Counted from the stretch's first letter, positions 10,834-24,285 are shown. The stretch is 64,000 bases of DNA from Pyrus communis (GCF_963583255.1 NC_084803.1:4765621-4829620), one strand, 5' to 3'. Program-made: numbers and translations. The notes: generated from the letters alone by a model not told the origin.

Positions 10834-12621
10834 TATATACATATATATGTCTTGTCACGTGCGAGGACACGATAAGTGACAAAAGCTCGGAAGGGGCACA
10901 ATGGTGACTTGTGTCGATCTAGGGTTAGGGTTTTTGCTACAAGACGAAAACCAAAACCAATACCATTTTACGAGTACGACAAGGATATTCCAAATTCTAA
11001 TTCTATATTAATTTTCATCACCTTACCTCTTCACAGACACTTGAAATAGATCTCTGTCTCAGTGTTCACACTCGCAGAGTTTTTAAATCACCCCCAAAAT
11101 TAATAAATTAACAGACATAAGGTCAGAGAAAATTGCCATACATGTAACCTGTGGCTGTGGAAATAATGATTTGGTCAAAGTTTTATGAAAGTCACAAAAA
11201 GGGTGTTTATTAGCAAATTAAAGAAAGTTATGTTTATGTATGGAAACCAAAAACTACTGGCCAACAAGTGGAGATATGGGAAAGATCGAAAGAGAGAGAA
11301 AGAGTGATGTGAGCATGCAATAAATGAAAGGAGAAGAATTAGGGTTTTAAGGGGTTTGATCAGAGAAACTTAAAGTGGGAAAAGGCAAAGGTTTCTCGTC
11401 CAGAGAAGGAGAAGAAGAAGCATAGAAGCATTGATAGAAACACATCAAACCCTTATTTTTCAGTCAGTTTCTATTACATTTCGCTTTCATCGAAAACCCC
11501 GCTCTTTTCTTGTTTTTTTCTCTCTTTATTTCTCATATTTTTAAAAACTACAACACGTCCTCGTGTATTTGTACGAATGTATTTGTTTTTTTCCAGCGCG
11601 GAGTACTGACACAGTTTTCATAGAAAACGAGAAATAGAGATTGCAACCTTGATCAAACGACATGATGGCTTCCTCTATATTCAGTTAGTATATATATACT
11701 TTTCTGCTTTCACGAAAATAGTCACGACTGATGAGATGATAATAATAATTATTATTATTATTATGGTTTTGATCATCGTTTGTTTTTTAACAACGAATTG
11801 TCTTGCAGTTGCGTGTCAGCTGCTTTTTCATATTTAACTATTATTTTTACATCTATTTTTTTTTTCTTCTCAATTTTCTCTTTATTTTTTTGTTATTAAA
11901 CTGAGTATTTTCCAAAGTTTCTTATGTGATTCAGAGCATCCTATATACTGCAGGATTTTTAAGCATTAATGATCAAGTAGTAAACTAAAAACTCTATAAC
12001 CCGCAATACAAGGTATGTACACCAGAGTATACTAAAAATTTTCATTCCGATATCACATACACTCACACTTGTACGTATAAGCCATTAATGGGTCGACTGA
12101 TCAGAGAAATTGAGCCCTAGAGCAAATTTTCAAAGAAACAGACTGTAAAATTCTCAGCTTTCTTTCTCTCTCTTTCTCTCACAGAGGCATTAATGTAACT
12201 GAAACATTCAGGGATGACAACCAGAAACTGCAGAGCAGAAAGAAAGGAAAGAAAGACTCAACAATCGAGACCAGCAATAAATTGCGTCACTGAAGATATA
12301 TAGATCAAACAACTAAATCAAAAACAAAAAAACATGGCCATTTAATTTGAACTCAACTCAAAATTTAAGATATCCACTAAAGTTAATTATATATACAGAG
12401 AGATCAGAGTAGTAGTACTCGATCACAGACACCCACACGCACGCAAACACAGGACACTTTTGATCATCACTTCATCAGCAATATAGATCATCCTAAAACT
12501 CCATCTCATCTCAGCAGACCCAAAATGCAATCAAACGATAAAACTGAAAAATGTAAAGTAATAAAAATAAAACCTTTTAAAAAGCTCTAATGTGGGATTT
12601 GGTGACTAATGAGAGCTAGAA
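10049..12621. other. Intergenic downstream of HSFB4, with microsatellites
   Basis: It holds a CTT/TTC repeat (about 10720-10750), an AT repeat (about 10787-10818) running into a CA repeat, and TAT triplets near 11745-11765. The stretch 11390-11530 is pyrimidine-rich and leader-like, but no downstream coding region follows it. The part nearest 12621 is the 3' flank of HSFB4. No RNA gene was recognised. Confidence 0.4.
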
Positions 12622-13887
12622 CTAACATCTGGATGGAGGCATGAGGTGGAGTCCTAAATCATCCTTCTCCAAAATCAAACGAGCCTTGCTGGCCTCCATC
12701 ATGTTGTTCCCATGGTGATTATTCGAGCCGTACTCCTCCGGGTGCAATCGTTTCTTCGAATGAAGCAGCGGCACCCCAAAAAGCTTAGTGTTCTTGCACC
12801 CATTGTTACCGCTCGGAGGCTGCTGGTGGTGGTCTTCGAGAATAGTGACTGAGGAGCTCTTCGACGTGGTGTTGCTCATCGGACTGGAAGAGTTCATGAT
12901 ATGATGAGGGTTTTGTTTGGCATTAGGTGGAGGAGCAGCCGGATAGTACCCTAGAAGTTGGTTTAAATTACCATTAGGACCATTATGTTTAGGAGGCTGT
13001 GGGTTGCAGAGAAGCATGGAAGAAGGGTATGAGTTGCTCGGAGCCACCGGCTTGACATGGTTCTGAACAAAGTAGATGATGTCGTTGTAGAGTTTTCTCA
13101 TATGTGCCAGCTCAGACATTAGCATGGTGTTGCTCCTCCGCAGCCTCTCGTTGTCCTCCGCCAAACCCGCCACCGTGGTATTATTATTGTTAATATTCAT
13201 GAAATTATTGTTGTTAGAGTTAATGTTTGTGTTAATACCTCCCGTTGGGGATAAGAGAGGAGGGGAGTCCGAATCGCACCAGTTGGGCTGCTCGTCCGAG
13301 TCGGAGGGCGAGATGCTGCCGGGACTTGGGAAGGGGAAAAAGCCAGGATGGTGGTGGTGGCCATTCATGCCGAGCTGGGAGTGGTGGTGGTGGTGGCTGA
13401 GACCCACCTGATGTGGCTGAGCTGTTTTTCTCCGGTGGATCTCGCACAGCAAATGCTTCTCTCCCTTTTTGAAGAACTCGTTCGCAAACTCCCATCTGTC
13501 CGGAACAATCTTCCTAAAACCCTAGAAAATATCCCAAAAACGAACTAAATAAACCCCATAAACAAAAAAGCAGATAGATATAAACAAATTCGTAAGATTA
13601 CTATTATGTGAAGAGATTTTATGAGATGAGATGATTACATAGGTGTTGAGCTGGCGGACGAAGCTTGAGAAGTTGTTGTGCTTGAAGTAGTTGGGAAGGA
13701 GGTCGCGGGCGAACTCGGGAGGGCGCCAGACGACGAAGGTCGTGTCGTCGTCGCCCCACGAGACGATGTGGTCGGTAGCGGGGTCGTCGACGAGCTGGTA
13801 GGTTTTGGTCAGGAACGGCGCCGGGACCGACTTGTGGGAGTCCAGAGAGAGCAGTATGCCCTCGCAGTTGTCTATCATCAACGCCAT
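12622..13887 (-). CDS. HSFB4: Heat stress transcription factor B-4 (class B HSF)
   Basis: Two exons, 13887-13639 and 13521-12622 (intron 117 bp, GT-AG), encode 382 residues. Residues about 21-114 form the HSF DNA-binding domain; the intron falls after QLNTY, the position conserved in plant HSFs. A His-rich linker follows (about 123-141). Then comes an Asn-rich stretch and a heptad-type oligomerisation region (about 202-240, short as in class B, without the class A insert). Near the C-terminus are KLFGVPL (330-333 is the LFGV core), the repressor motif of class B factors, and a basic KKRLH at about 339-343 that may be the nuclear signal. There is no activating AHA motif. Family knowledge: class B HSFs act as nuclear repressors or co-regulators, and HSFB4 (SCHIZORIZA in Arabidopsis) sets root cell fate. 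The start MALM at 13887 matches the family. An in-frame upstream extension exists but lies in the GA-rich leader. Confidence 0.96.
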
Positions 13888-13959
13888 TGAAAAAGCTTTC
13901 AAAACTTTAGAGAGAGATAAGGAAAGAGGAGAGAAGATCTGATGAGGAAATGAAGACAC

Positions 13960-13963
<4 letters not shown>

Positions 13964-14013
<50 letters not shown>
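13964..14013. repeat. GA/TC microsatellite upstream of HSFB4
   Basis: About 50 bp of uninterrupted AG dinucleotides lie 77-126 bp before the HSFB4 start codon, reading as CT repeats in the sense of the gene. Such tracts are common in plant 5' leaders and core promoters. They are a likely site of length variation between alleles. Confidence 0.9.
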
Positions 14014-14016
<3 letters not shown>

Positions 14017-14231
14017 TGAATGTCTGTTGTGAGTGTGTGTGAGAAGCTTGGGGGGATAAAAATGTTGGAGAAAAGGGGATGGTTGTGGTGGTACTAGTAG
14101 TAGTAGTAATACTGTGTTTATTTTGCTTTTCGTTTTTTGTTTTATCCGTTTCTTTTGTTTATAATATTTATTGGAAAATAATAATAATTTAGAAATGATA
14201 TATGTGATATTATAAAACTTTGAGTGCTAAT

Positions 14232-14432
14232 GGGAAGGGATCTTCTTGGGATCTCTTCCTTCTAATCCACCAAATTAAGGAATTAGTGTTGTTAAAATTT
14301 GATCAAACAGCTAAAGTTATTATAACTTTTAAACTGGTTCTCTGTTTGTAGCTGTTGGATCAAATTTCAACAGCATAGATCTCCTGATTTGGTGGATTAA
14401 GAGGAAGGGATATAGAGAGGGTCCCTTTCCCT
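14232..14432. mobile_element. Foldback MITE upstream of HSFB4
   Basis: The two ends are inverted copies over roughly 90 bp. The left arm has TAATCCACCAAATTAAGG and GAAATTTGATC-like words, and the right arm has their reverse complements (TTTGGTGGATTAAGAGG, GATCAAATTTCAACAGC). The termini are GGGAAGGGAT and GTCCCTTTCC. No clean target duplication was seen. It has no coding capacity and sits about 350 bp upstream of the HSFB4 start. Confidence 0.65.
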
Positions 14433-14734
14433 GATAGTTTACTTACTTTTTTATATCATATTTGTAAATTATGTAATGTGTTACTAATAAAAAATAATAG
14501 CACATATTTGTAAATTATGTGATGTGTTACTAATAAATTATGTGATGTGTTAAAACTTACCATATTAGTAATTATAGCACATCTATTATTTATGTTACCA
14601 TTCGAATTCTTTACCCATCCATAATAAATGTATTTTTTTTGTGCTCCAATCATATTAATAGATACAAATTTAATAAAAATTCAAATTCTTATTATTAAAA
14701 AAACTCAAAACAAAACAAAAACAATTTATACATA

Positions 14735-14945
14735 ACTTTCGGTACCTTATTTTACTTATAGGTTCGGAAGTATCGGTATATAAGTTTCGGTACGAATGTA
14801 TCAGTACATAACTTTAGGTACCTTATTTTACTCATAGGTATAGAATTATCGGTACGTAAGTTTCGGTACAAATGTATTAGTACATAACTTTCGGTACAAA
14901 TGTATTAGTACGTAACTTTCAATACAAATGTATCGATACGTAACT
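14735..14945. repeat. Degenerate tandem repeat of CGGTAC words
   Basis: The words ACTTTCGGTAC, CGTAAGTTTCGGTAC, AATGTATTAGTAC and TTATTTTACTCATAGGT recur in order several times, with an outer period of about 80 bp and an inner period of about 20 bp. No coding role is visible. Confidence 0.6.
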
Positions 14946-14999
14946 ATAATATCTAAACATACATATGTACGTAATATGCATATACATAAATGTGGAGAA

Positions 15000-15611
15000 A
15001 TTTATGCACAATGAAAAATATATGTAATATATGATAAATAACATTTTTATTATTTATGGGAAATCAATGTATAACCTACAAACAAAAATCTCAATAATTA
15101 TCACAACCTATTTAATATTCAAAAATTACAATTAAATGTTAAGGATTAGAATTAATTTTTAATCTTAAACAAGGTTTTATTCAAAAAGTAATCTTAGACA
15201 AGGATTAAAATAGAATTTTCTGTTAAATATATAATCTCTCTAAAATTACTGTAAAATTTTTGCTTCCCTCCTCGGTTATGTTATGTGTGAGAGAGAATAT
15301 GTCTCCGTCTGACTAGGACTGTAAAATAAGGGCCTTTCAAGACAAACCCGTGACCCTCTTCCTTCTCTCTCCTCTCTCTCTCTAACTCTTTCCTTCTCTC
15401 TCATACACTGGCTTTGTACTGACAATCGATCCCGCTCGCACCCACTTAAAAATTAGGCACAGGGAGGAGGAAGATGGTGCAGGAGTACTACTGTACCCCT
15501 TGTCTTTGTTAAAGGACAATACTACCCCTCTCCCTCCCCACCATCCTTTGCATGGTCTCATTGGTTACTAGTTTTTAATTAGTTAGTAAGCTATAAGCTG
15601 TAGAGGCATTT

Positions 15612-15649
<38 letters not shown>

Positions 15650-16760
15650 ATGCGCTTTCTCTTTTGTTAGGCCTCAGCTTGTGTAGTGCCTCCTATGGTA
15701 GTTCTGATGATTCTGCTTCTTCTGCTAGCTTCTGCCAATCTGCAAATCTGCTTTAGTGTTAGTGGTAGTACCATATCATTTAATGCAACCCTAAGATGCA
15801 TAGCATTGCTTGCATGTATGTATGCCCAGATCATGTCTAGTCATATATATTCAAACAGTTCTCAGATTAATTTTGACATTGGACTTGCATTGTCTAATAC
15901 AGGTGAGATAGTTAATGTAGGGTTTTCTCTAACGCACGTAGTATAAAAAGGATAAACTTGACTGGATGTGGAGCAATCAATCGATTGACAGGATGCAGTT
16001 AATATACCGATTGCTTACAAAATTTGTCCAACGTTGTAGAACTTCTCCTTTAATATGACAAAAAATCGTCGATAGGCACAATACAATTAATAATTGATTG
16101 ACAAAATACAATTGATCAATTGATACATGCCAAGCCATTGACACAGTACAACTAGTCAGTTTGCTACTCACCTTCCACAACTATTCCGCAGTATTTGTCT
16201 TGGGTTGAAGAATTTTTGCTAATATTGTAACCTAAAAATTGTTAAACTTGCAATATGTTTTAGTAATGCGAAAACCCTAGCTAGCTAGAACGATTGATTC
16301 CCTCATGATATACAAATCCAATGCATTAAAATAAACTCGGGAATAAGCATAATTACTCGTAAATCGCATGATCAATGAGGTATGTTGGTCCTCCACTAAT
16401 AATCTATTAGAGAAAAAATTACAAAATACAATGAATATTGCATGGTTATTTGAAGAGGGAGAATCTTGGAGGAGAAGCCTAGAAGGGTATGTTGGTCAAG
16501 GAAAATATTAAATTATTGGTCATAGGGTAATGTAAATGTTAAACAAAAGATAAAAGAAAGGAAGGAAAGGAAAGTTCACGTCAAACGAGTGTCCTCTTTT
16601 TCAATTTGTAATTTTCCTTTTGTTGTTTAATAAGAAGCACCAAACCAAACCAAACACAGTCTCCAATTTCGAATCCCCATCATTTTCTACTCTCTGTCTC
16701 TCTCTCTTACTCTTACCCTTTTTCTCTCTCTATAACAGATATATATATATATATATAAAA
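15000..16760. other. Intergenic, no recognised gene
   Basis: It contains CT-rich tracts (15355-15400), an AT microsatellite (about 15615-15646) and a block of partial repeats of ATTGATTGACA/ACAAAATACAATTGAT (about 15975-16150). A frame at 15686-15946 starts hydrophobic, like a signal peptide, but has no family resemblance and was not called. Confidence 0.35.
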
Positions 16761-16762
16761 GA

Positions 16763-16930
16763 ATAATGTTAGAGAGATTAAATTTGGAGATTAAATTTGT
16801 AAACTAAATAATATATTATCAATAGAAATAAGCATGTTTATCAACGTTTAACTAATCAACCAAGCATCAACTTTCATATTCTTTAATTTTTAAAAATTTT
16901 ATCTTCTAATTTGATCTTCCTAACATTACC
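16763..16930. mobile_element. MITE of the AATGTTAGAGAGA family, copy 1
   Basis: The element begins TAATGTTAGAGAGATTAAAT and ends in the inverted counterpart (GATCTTCCTAACATTACC). Related copies occur at 41915-42087 and, left-truncated and nested, at 45005-45150. It is non-coding. Confidence 0.6.
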
Positions 16931-17053
16931 TTATATATAAGGTAAAGGATACATCGAACTACGTGATGGGATTTAAAGCCTGTTTCTTCATGACGACATT
17001 TTCTTCCTCTACCCTTCCTTCTATTTCTATTGCTTAACCTTCTCTTCCATTTG

Positions 17054-17055
<2 letters not shown>

Positions 17056-17111
<56 letters not shown>

Positions 17112-17147
17112 GCTCTGGCCACTACGACCTTTTACTCACTAACTTAC

Positions 17148-17190
<43 letters not shown>
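17056..17190. repeat. Two CT microsatellites
   Basis: Two uninterrupted CT tracts (17056-17109 and 17153-17190) are separated by about 43 bp of mixed sequence. The frame across them is only an artefact of the dinucleotide repeat. Confidence 0.95.
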
Positions 17191-17191
<1 letters not shown>

Positions 17192-17851
17192 GCCCTGCCA
17201 GCCAGCTGCTTTTGACATCCACCATCGGCCGGCTTGGCTTCTTTGTTGACGTGTCCAGGTGATTGAATTATTGGCCCCAAAAGTTTACGTGAATAAACTC
17301 AAAAAAACAAAAATTATATTACAGCTTTTTCCTCCTCTCTCTTTTGTAATGCCCAAGAAATATTCTTTTCTTTTTACTCTCTCTATCTCGCTGACTCTCT
17401 GTGAAAAGAGAGTAGGAAGAGGATATATGTGTTTCGTTTTCCTTTTTACATACCATTGAGATTCAATACTAATGACATCTTTCATAATACAAAGTGATTC
17501 ACTTTTCAGCTTACAAATACAAAATAAGAAGTGAAAATCATAAACTAAAAACTAACAATTAATGAAATGTTGAATGTGTGGAGGGAGGCTAAAAACTTGT
17601 TATCGGCACTATTCTTAATTAATGTTTTTTCCTTTGGAGATTTAATTGATTATTGAAGATATTCGTCACTTGGCCGGTTTCTTTAACTCAACTTTAGAGA
17701 TATTTGTTCATGAAGCAGATGAACTGTTATTAGACGTTCAGTCAACGGAACTTACTTTTGGAATCACATTATTCCTATTGTTGTGCTCGACAAGTTTTTA
17801 TTTTTAATTTCACAGGTGTGGTTATGATCATTATTATAGTTTGTAAATGTG

Positions 17852-17893
<42 letters not shown>

Positions 17894-18968
17894 TTCCTTT
17901 TTGTAGAAAAGAAAAATAATTTATGAATGCTCCCATTTTATTTTTTTTTAATTTTGCGTAGTACCTAGAAGTGTCACAATGTAATGTGACCATTGGAAGA
18001 AGGTATAGCTTGAGATAGATTGCATGAAAGTCATTGTAATAAGTGGCCACTAAGGAATCCTATTATATAAAAGTAAGGAATGGATTTTATTTTGTGATGA
18101 TAAGTGAAAGACTGACTGCAAGGAGCAGAGAGGGGTAGGGATCGTAGGGACACAATCAGGCCTTCCAGGTGCAAAGTGAAAACAATAGGAAAATGATGGC
18201 TAATTATTTCACAGAGATACTCAACTGATTATTTTGATCATGCCTATGATTCTCATTATTTGGAAAACAAAGTTAAACTCATCAAACCGTCCCAGTTCAG
18301 TTCCCCACTTATAATTTCTCACTTTTAAAGTTTTTCGGCGCTTTCCTCATTTGAAATTCACACAACAAAAGATTATTAGAAAACTCCTCGTGAGTGAGAA
18401 TAATATTTAGACATATAAAACGCATTACATTGCAAACACTCTAGAATAAAGTCCGACTGTACATTGTATTTTCTTACATTTATCAAAGAGTATGTCCGCA
18501 ACATTGCGAGCTACAGACATGTATAATTAAGATTACTCTATGTATCAATATTTAAAACGAAGAAAATTTTATGTTCAAAAGACCAATTTACAAATTTATA
18601 ACCTACAGTGTTTATGTTTTAAAATGTACTTTTTTTTTTCTTTTTTCTTATCAGATGTCCCTGAAGGGACAAAAGAGGTGGAGGGATGCAACACAAGGAC
18701 TTTCCAGGAAGAAAGGGTGTCTGTCAAACAACCATGTGACCAACCCAGTTGGTTGTTGGCTGAGAACGATCATCTACTGCTCGAATGATCCAAGGATCAC
18801 AGGGCTGTTAATCATGCTTTGATTACACGATGATGGTTCATCCACCAAACTAGGGTTTTGTCTACTTAGAAATCAAGGATACAGAGTTACAACCTATATA
18901 TAGAACAGATCTTGTTCAAGCAAGGTCGTATTTTAAAAATGTACCTGAAGCAAGGGAAATCATACATG

Positions 18969-18971
<3 letters not shown>
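17191..18971. other. Intergenic, no recognised gene
   Basis: It holds an AT microsatellite at about 17857-17890. The non-repetitive stretch 18650-18840 has two overlapping open frames (83 codons at most) without family resemblance, so I leave it uncalled. Confidence 0.35.

Positions 18972-19063
<92 letters not shown>
18972..19063. repeat. Long CT microsatellite, 92 bp
   Basis: This is a pure CT dinucleotide tract of about 46 units, the longest simple repeat in the window. It is followed at 19213-19260 by adjoining CA and AT tracts. Confidence 0.97.
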
Positions 19064-19065
<2 letters not shown>

Positions 19066-19232
19066 ATGGTTATGTGGTAATCTCTCTTTTTTGCAAGAAT
19101 GGCAAATACCCATTAGAATTGAAAAAATACAAAGAACTTTCATTTTATTAACTAAAATTTCAAATATCAAACATGAAAATACAAGAACCGGCAAGTGCAT
19201 GCCCAGCACCAGTAAACACACACACACACACA

Positions 19233-19270
<38 letters not shown>

Positions 19271-19746
19271 ATACACATAATTATCGTAACTTATGAGAAG
19301 GAAAAATATCCTACATTGGTATGTATCAAGGTAAAAATTAATATTTGCATGTGGTGTACTGGCACACACTGTAGAAGTTAATTATATATAAGCTTTTTAT
19401 TTTAAGAAAATAAAGAAAAAAATAAGGTAACTAATATTAGAAAATAAGATGAAACAGTGTCAGCTTCAAGTCCCGATATTCAATTAAAATGGGAAATGGG
19501 GTTTTTCTCTAGCATGAGATCAAAGAACTTCTAATACTCTCTTGGCCCTTCTCCCTCTCTCTCTCTCCTTCGTTTCTTAATTCCCAGGTCCTCAGCCCTC
19601 ACACACATCTTAAACCTGCTGCACTCTTCTGTGCAGTTTCTGCAGCGTTTCAGCGGCTGACATGGAGACAGTAGTCCTTTTTATTTTGAAGCTTCTGTGT
19701 AGGTATCCCATTCTCGTGATTCTTGTTTTGTTTGTTTCCCTTGCGC

Positions 19747-19778
<32 letters not shown>

Positions 19779-20599
19779 TTATTTATTACCACCACCCTTT
19801 TCCCATGTTCATGTTACATACACATTTTTGGGAATATTACCCATGTACACATTACCCACACCTAGCTTATACCACCAACCCATCTAGGCATCTACATTTT
19901 ATTGTTAATTAATTTTTACAAACTAAATTAACCCCATTACTCCATCTATACCTTTTTATACATTTCATGCAATTAAAACACATCAAAAGTTACATATTTC
20001 GTGCAATACATAACTAATTGTCTTTGAGATGTACATCTTAATCAGTTGGCACCCGAATAACAAGAAAGTCTTAGTGAAGTTTTTCTCAGCACTATGGTGG
20101 ACCTATACTTAATCTAACCATGATTTGTTGATTGAGTTAAATTAACTCCATTAATCCATCTACCTTTCTACACATTTGTTAAGTTAAAACACATTATGTA
20201 TGTATTTATTTATACAATACATAACAATGTGTGATTGAAACGTTACTCAGCTTAGCATGTAACATGGGAAATCCCTAATGAAGTGTTTCTCTCGACATTA
20301 TGGAGGACCTGTACGAATCCTTATTAATCCAAGCATGATTTGTTGATTGAGTAATTAACTGAGCTAGCTAAATGTAAATTATGAAGCATTTTTTACCTTT
20401 GTTTGAATAATATAAGACATATGAAACAGGGGTTAGATGGGTCCACATAGTATGGAAATCTAGAAAAACGAAGCCTGATTTTTTTCACAAGTTGTCAGCA
20501 ATTCAGACATGATCCTATACCGAGCCCACCACCACCATCACTACCAAAATCACACCCAACACGACACACATGCACTGCTGCTGCTGCTACTACTACCCA

Positions 20600-20636
<37 letters not shown>

Positions 20637-23600
20637 GCTATGTGCTGAAGAGCAAGAAGATTCTATTCTAATTTCTAAAACGCAGTGAAAGTGAAACCAA
20701 ACCCCACCTCCTCTCACATGACCACCGCCGATACCATACAAAAAAAGGAACTATATTTATTCATTTGTACTTAAAAACAAGGATTTTTCTGCTTAATGAG
20801 CCTTATTATATTATCCGATACGAGAATTTCAAGGAGAGACAACTTAAAACACAGAGCGAATACGGATAAACCCTGCATATATTAAATGTGAATAGTACTT
20901 TAAATTTTATATTATCAGAGAAAGTGAGAAACTACTCTAACTCTTTCTCCTTCTTTCTAAACTGGAAAAAAGAATCAAAATCTGTATTCTACACGACAAA
21001 GCTAAAATTTTCTTTCTTCTGTCTCTTCTCTTCTCGCGCTCTCTTTTGTCGTTTTTACTGGCATCTTCCTCCTCTTACACAATAAAACCTTATTAAATAT
21101 ATAGCTAACTTTATTTTTATGAAAATTAGGGTGTTTTTTAAATATTAGGGTTTTCTTTTCTTTAATATAGGGTTCTTATGGTATGGATTGAGTTGGGTCA
21201 AAGTGCTATAGGTTTCGAATCCTGCAGGTGCTGGGGGGCTATATCATGTGTATATTTATCTAATAAAAGACAGAAACAAACATAAAGGTCACGAGGGGAT
21301 AACAGATGCCACGAGCAAATGGGCATGCGTTTTTCGGATCATCAAAGATCCGACAAGATATACCAGTTTTTTGCTTCTTAGACCCGGACTTTTGTCCGGT
21401 GGTATGATATTGACTTTCTATCCTATCTTTGAATCTGGGCTTCCTGGGCTTCTTGTTCTGTATCGATCACATACTTTTATCTTCAGTCAACAGGAAGCAA
21501 CCTGCTTCCATAAATGCATGCAGAAAATGTGAAAAGTCTCATCTAATTTGTGAATGATTATTGAACTTTGTAAGTATAATTAAATATATTGAAGAAATAA
21601 TTTACTACTGAGATGTGAAATTCTCAAGTTGTGAAAAATTACTGCATGGTTTTTCCAATATGGTAAGATTTGTATTCTAAATTTTTCTTTAATATTGTTG
21701 CACTAAGTATGAAACCCTAGTGATAGAGCAATAATAATCGTTCTTATCCTTTTCTTTAAGGTATACCCTTTATAGTTTCCTAAAGCTTGTTGCCGCTTTA
21801 GGTGGTACTGACTTTATTTGGTAAAGGAATCTCATGATTTCATCGTCACATTAATTTGGTTTGATTTGAATACTGTATTCCTTGCCTCAATACGTACTTT
21901 TATCTTCAATTATATATGATATCTTTGATAAGCATGTCCTAATTAATCACGTAGAACTTGCTAATCAATACGTACTTTTATCCCTTTCTACCTGCTGCTT
22001 ATTTTGAATGATATGAATCAAAGTAGAAGTAAGAGTTAATGTCTTCTCCATTCTTAACTTGTGCATGAGAAAGTCATATCAAAAGGATCCCAAATGAAAT
22101 AACAAATTAAGGAATATTCTTCCTTATAGGGATATCATAATGTGAGACATGCAAAAATATCTTATAAAAATAATATGTAGAAGTTTTATGCGCAAAATGA
22201 AGAAAGCTTGTACGCACATGTTAGCTTGTGATTGTTTGCAAAGAGAAATGACTCATTACATATGAGAAGCTAAATATTTTTGTTAGATTTCATCTATCTA
22301 AATGGTTCTTAATTAATTATATGAAATAATTGGGTATACTAAGTATAAGAAATTCACACTTTTGAACAACAATGTAGATTTAGTCTCCATGCAAAAGTTT
22401 GAACGATTGTTCAAAAAAGATGTTAAAAGGAGTTTCTCTTAGACTAGGAGAAATCTATTTTCAAACCAAAAGGTCCAAAGGGATCCCAAATAATTTTAAA
22501 AAAAAACGTCGACTTGCATGGCCTTCATTTTCTTTTTCAACGAATAAAAAAGCCAATTTTAGCTCACTTTATAATTACATTAAAAGGAGAGAAACAAGAG
22601 TTGTCTTTCCTCCACTATCTTTCTCCCCTCCTTTCCTTTCTTCTTTTATTTCTTTTTCCTTTTCTCCCTTTCGTTCTTTCCTTTGTTAAAGACGTTCATT
22701 CATCTTCTACGTTAAAAATCGATCCTTCTGTAAACGTGTGAGAGGAACTTTATGAAATAGTCATAAACAAAAGAAAGAAGAGTACTTGAAAGTATATTCT
22801 ACAACATATATGTATTAAAATTTGATTAATTAATTAAAAACTTGCTCACCAAGTTAATCACAATAATATTATTGATGATCACGATGGTCTACACGCATGA
22901 TATGATATATATTGGGGCCAAAGATTCCACTAATACCATACTTTTTAATCGGTGCTATTTTGAAAACCATGGCCGACCATGGGACCTGGGATCCGAAATT
23001 AAATAAGTTATAGTACAATCTAAATCTATGCATGACCTAAACATGATTAATCAAAAAAGTTTGAGTCACCGAATGTCAAAAAAGAAAAGAAAAAAACAAG
23101 ACATGCAAATAAGAAGGGGACTGGAATGGTGGTTTTGAAGAATTAGAAGAATTAAGGGGGAACATAGATGCTGTTGGATCACATGCACATCACATTCCTT
23201 TTTCTTCTTCTCTCTGTTCTCTTCTTTTTATACTATGGCTGATGAAACGTTCACAAAAGAAAAGGTTGTTTGAAAAATTAGGGTCCCAGCAGGACTCAAG
23301 GCTGCTGCTGCTGCAAACGAAAATTTTGCTAATACTATCAGCTACTTCTTCCTCAATCCAAGGGATTCCGTGAGATGATGATATTAAGCTGATATGGGAC
23401 CCCCCATCATCCTCACCATCATTTCATGCATATACAGGGAAGACCCACCTCTCTCACAGTCTCACGTCCATTTTACTTACACAAAGCAAAGTGCTTAAAG
23501 TGGCATTTTTTTCTGATGCCAGCCAATAATGCATGATATAATTAAAAATGGCAAACCCTAACCCCCATCTCATCGAAATTCGGTGAATTATTTCCATATT

Positions 23601-24045
23601 ATCCATATGATAATTCATGATCTTGTGTGGATTGCTCATCGATTGATTTATTAATTATTATGAACCATCACAAAATCATGATCGTTTGCATATTGCTAGG
23701 TTGATCCGGACTGCTTGCATTGCAATTTGCTTGGCCAATTTTCTTTAAATGATATTGTTTTGTTTTCTCCCTTTTTTACTTATTTCATATAATCTCATAA
23801 TCATACAAATATTATTGCCACCTAATCATCCACTACGAAACCCTTTTTTGGCTGCTCAATCATGTCAAGTCAGACATAAAGTTTCTAAGTGATCTGATGC
23901 AAATCATTCAATATGGAATATTAACTTCACTAATATGTTGTACCTAACGTATTGTCATATTATGTCTAATGGTCATCTCAAATTCTTCACTGTTAAAAAA
24001 TAGGTACATGATTTCTGCTCCCTCGTTTTCTCTTCTTACGTACAT

Positions 24046-24077
<32 letters not shown>

Positions 24078-24285
24078 CTCTATACACACACACACACACA
24101 CACACACTATTTTATTTAGTCATTAGATGGAGCAAAGTAAATAAAACCAATAGCTAGAATTAAAAGGTGATGTACAAAGGTGAAAATAGATGTCCAGAAA
24201 TCACTCCTTAAAAATAAAGAGGATGGAAATGTAAGCGAGTCATGACATTCACAAAATGTAGTTATTTCTTATAAAAAATAAAAAA
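19064..24285. other. Gene-poor, microsatellite-rich intergenic region
   Basis: Simple repeats are CA (about 19214-19230), AT (about 19231-19258 and 19753-19778), CT (about 20604-20635), AT (about 24056-24078) and CA (about 24083-24108). Leader-like stretches (CT-rich followed by mixed sequence) occur near 19540-19680 and 20510-20760, but no coding exon, tRNA or recognisable microRNA sequence follows them. Confidence 0.4.

Noticed and set aside
10433..10907. Overlapping frames with Ser, Phe, Leu, Glu, Ile-Tyr and His-Thr runs
   Set aside because: They are translations of CTT, AT and CA microsatellites in all frames, not genes.
13678..13890. Open frame on the plus strand across HSFB4 exon 1
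   Set aside because: Shadow of the GC-rich HSF DNA-binding exon on the other strand.
15686..15946. 86-codon frame with a hydrophobic, signal-like start
   Set aside because: Begins at a non-ATG codon in the long form, has no family resemblance, no clear promoter and no cysteine pattern. A short secreted peptide cannot be excluded.
21210..21240. GGTTTCGAATCCTGCAGG, resembling a tRNA T-arm
   Set aside because: No acceptor stem, D-arm or anticodon arm can be placed upstream; not a tRNA gene.
22470..22490. TCCAAAGGGATC, identical to the first 12 bases of miR393
   Set aside because: The remaining bases differ and no complementary arm lies nearby, so no hairpin precursor.
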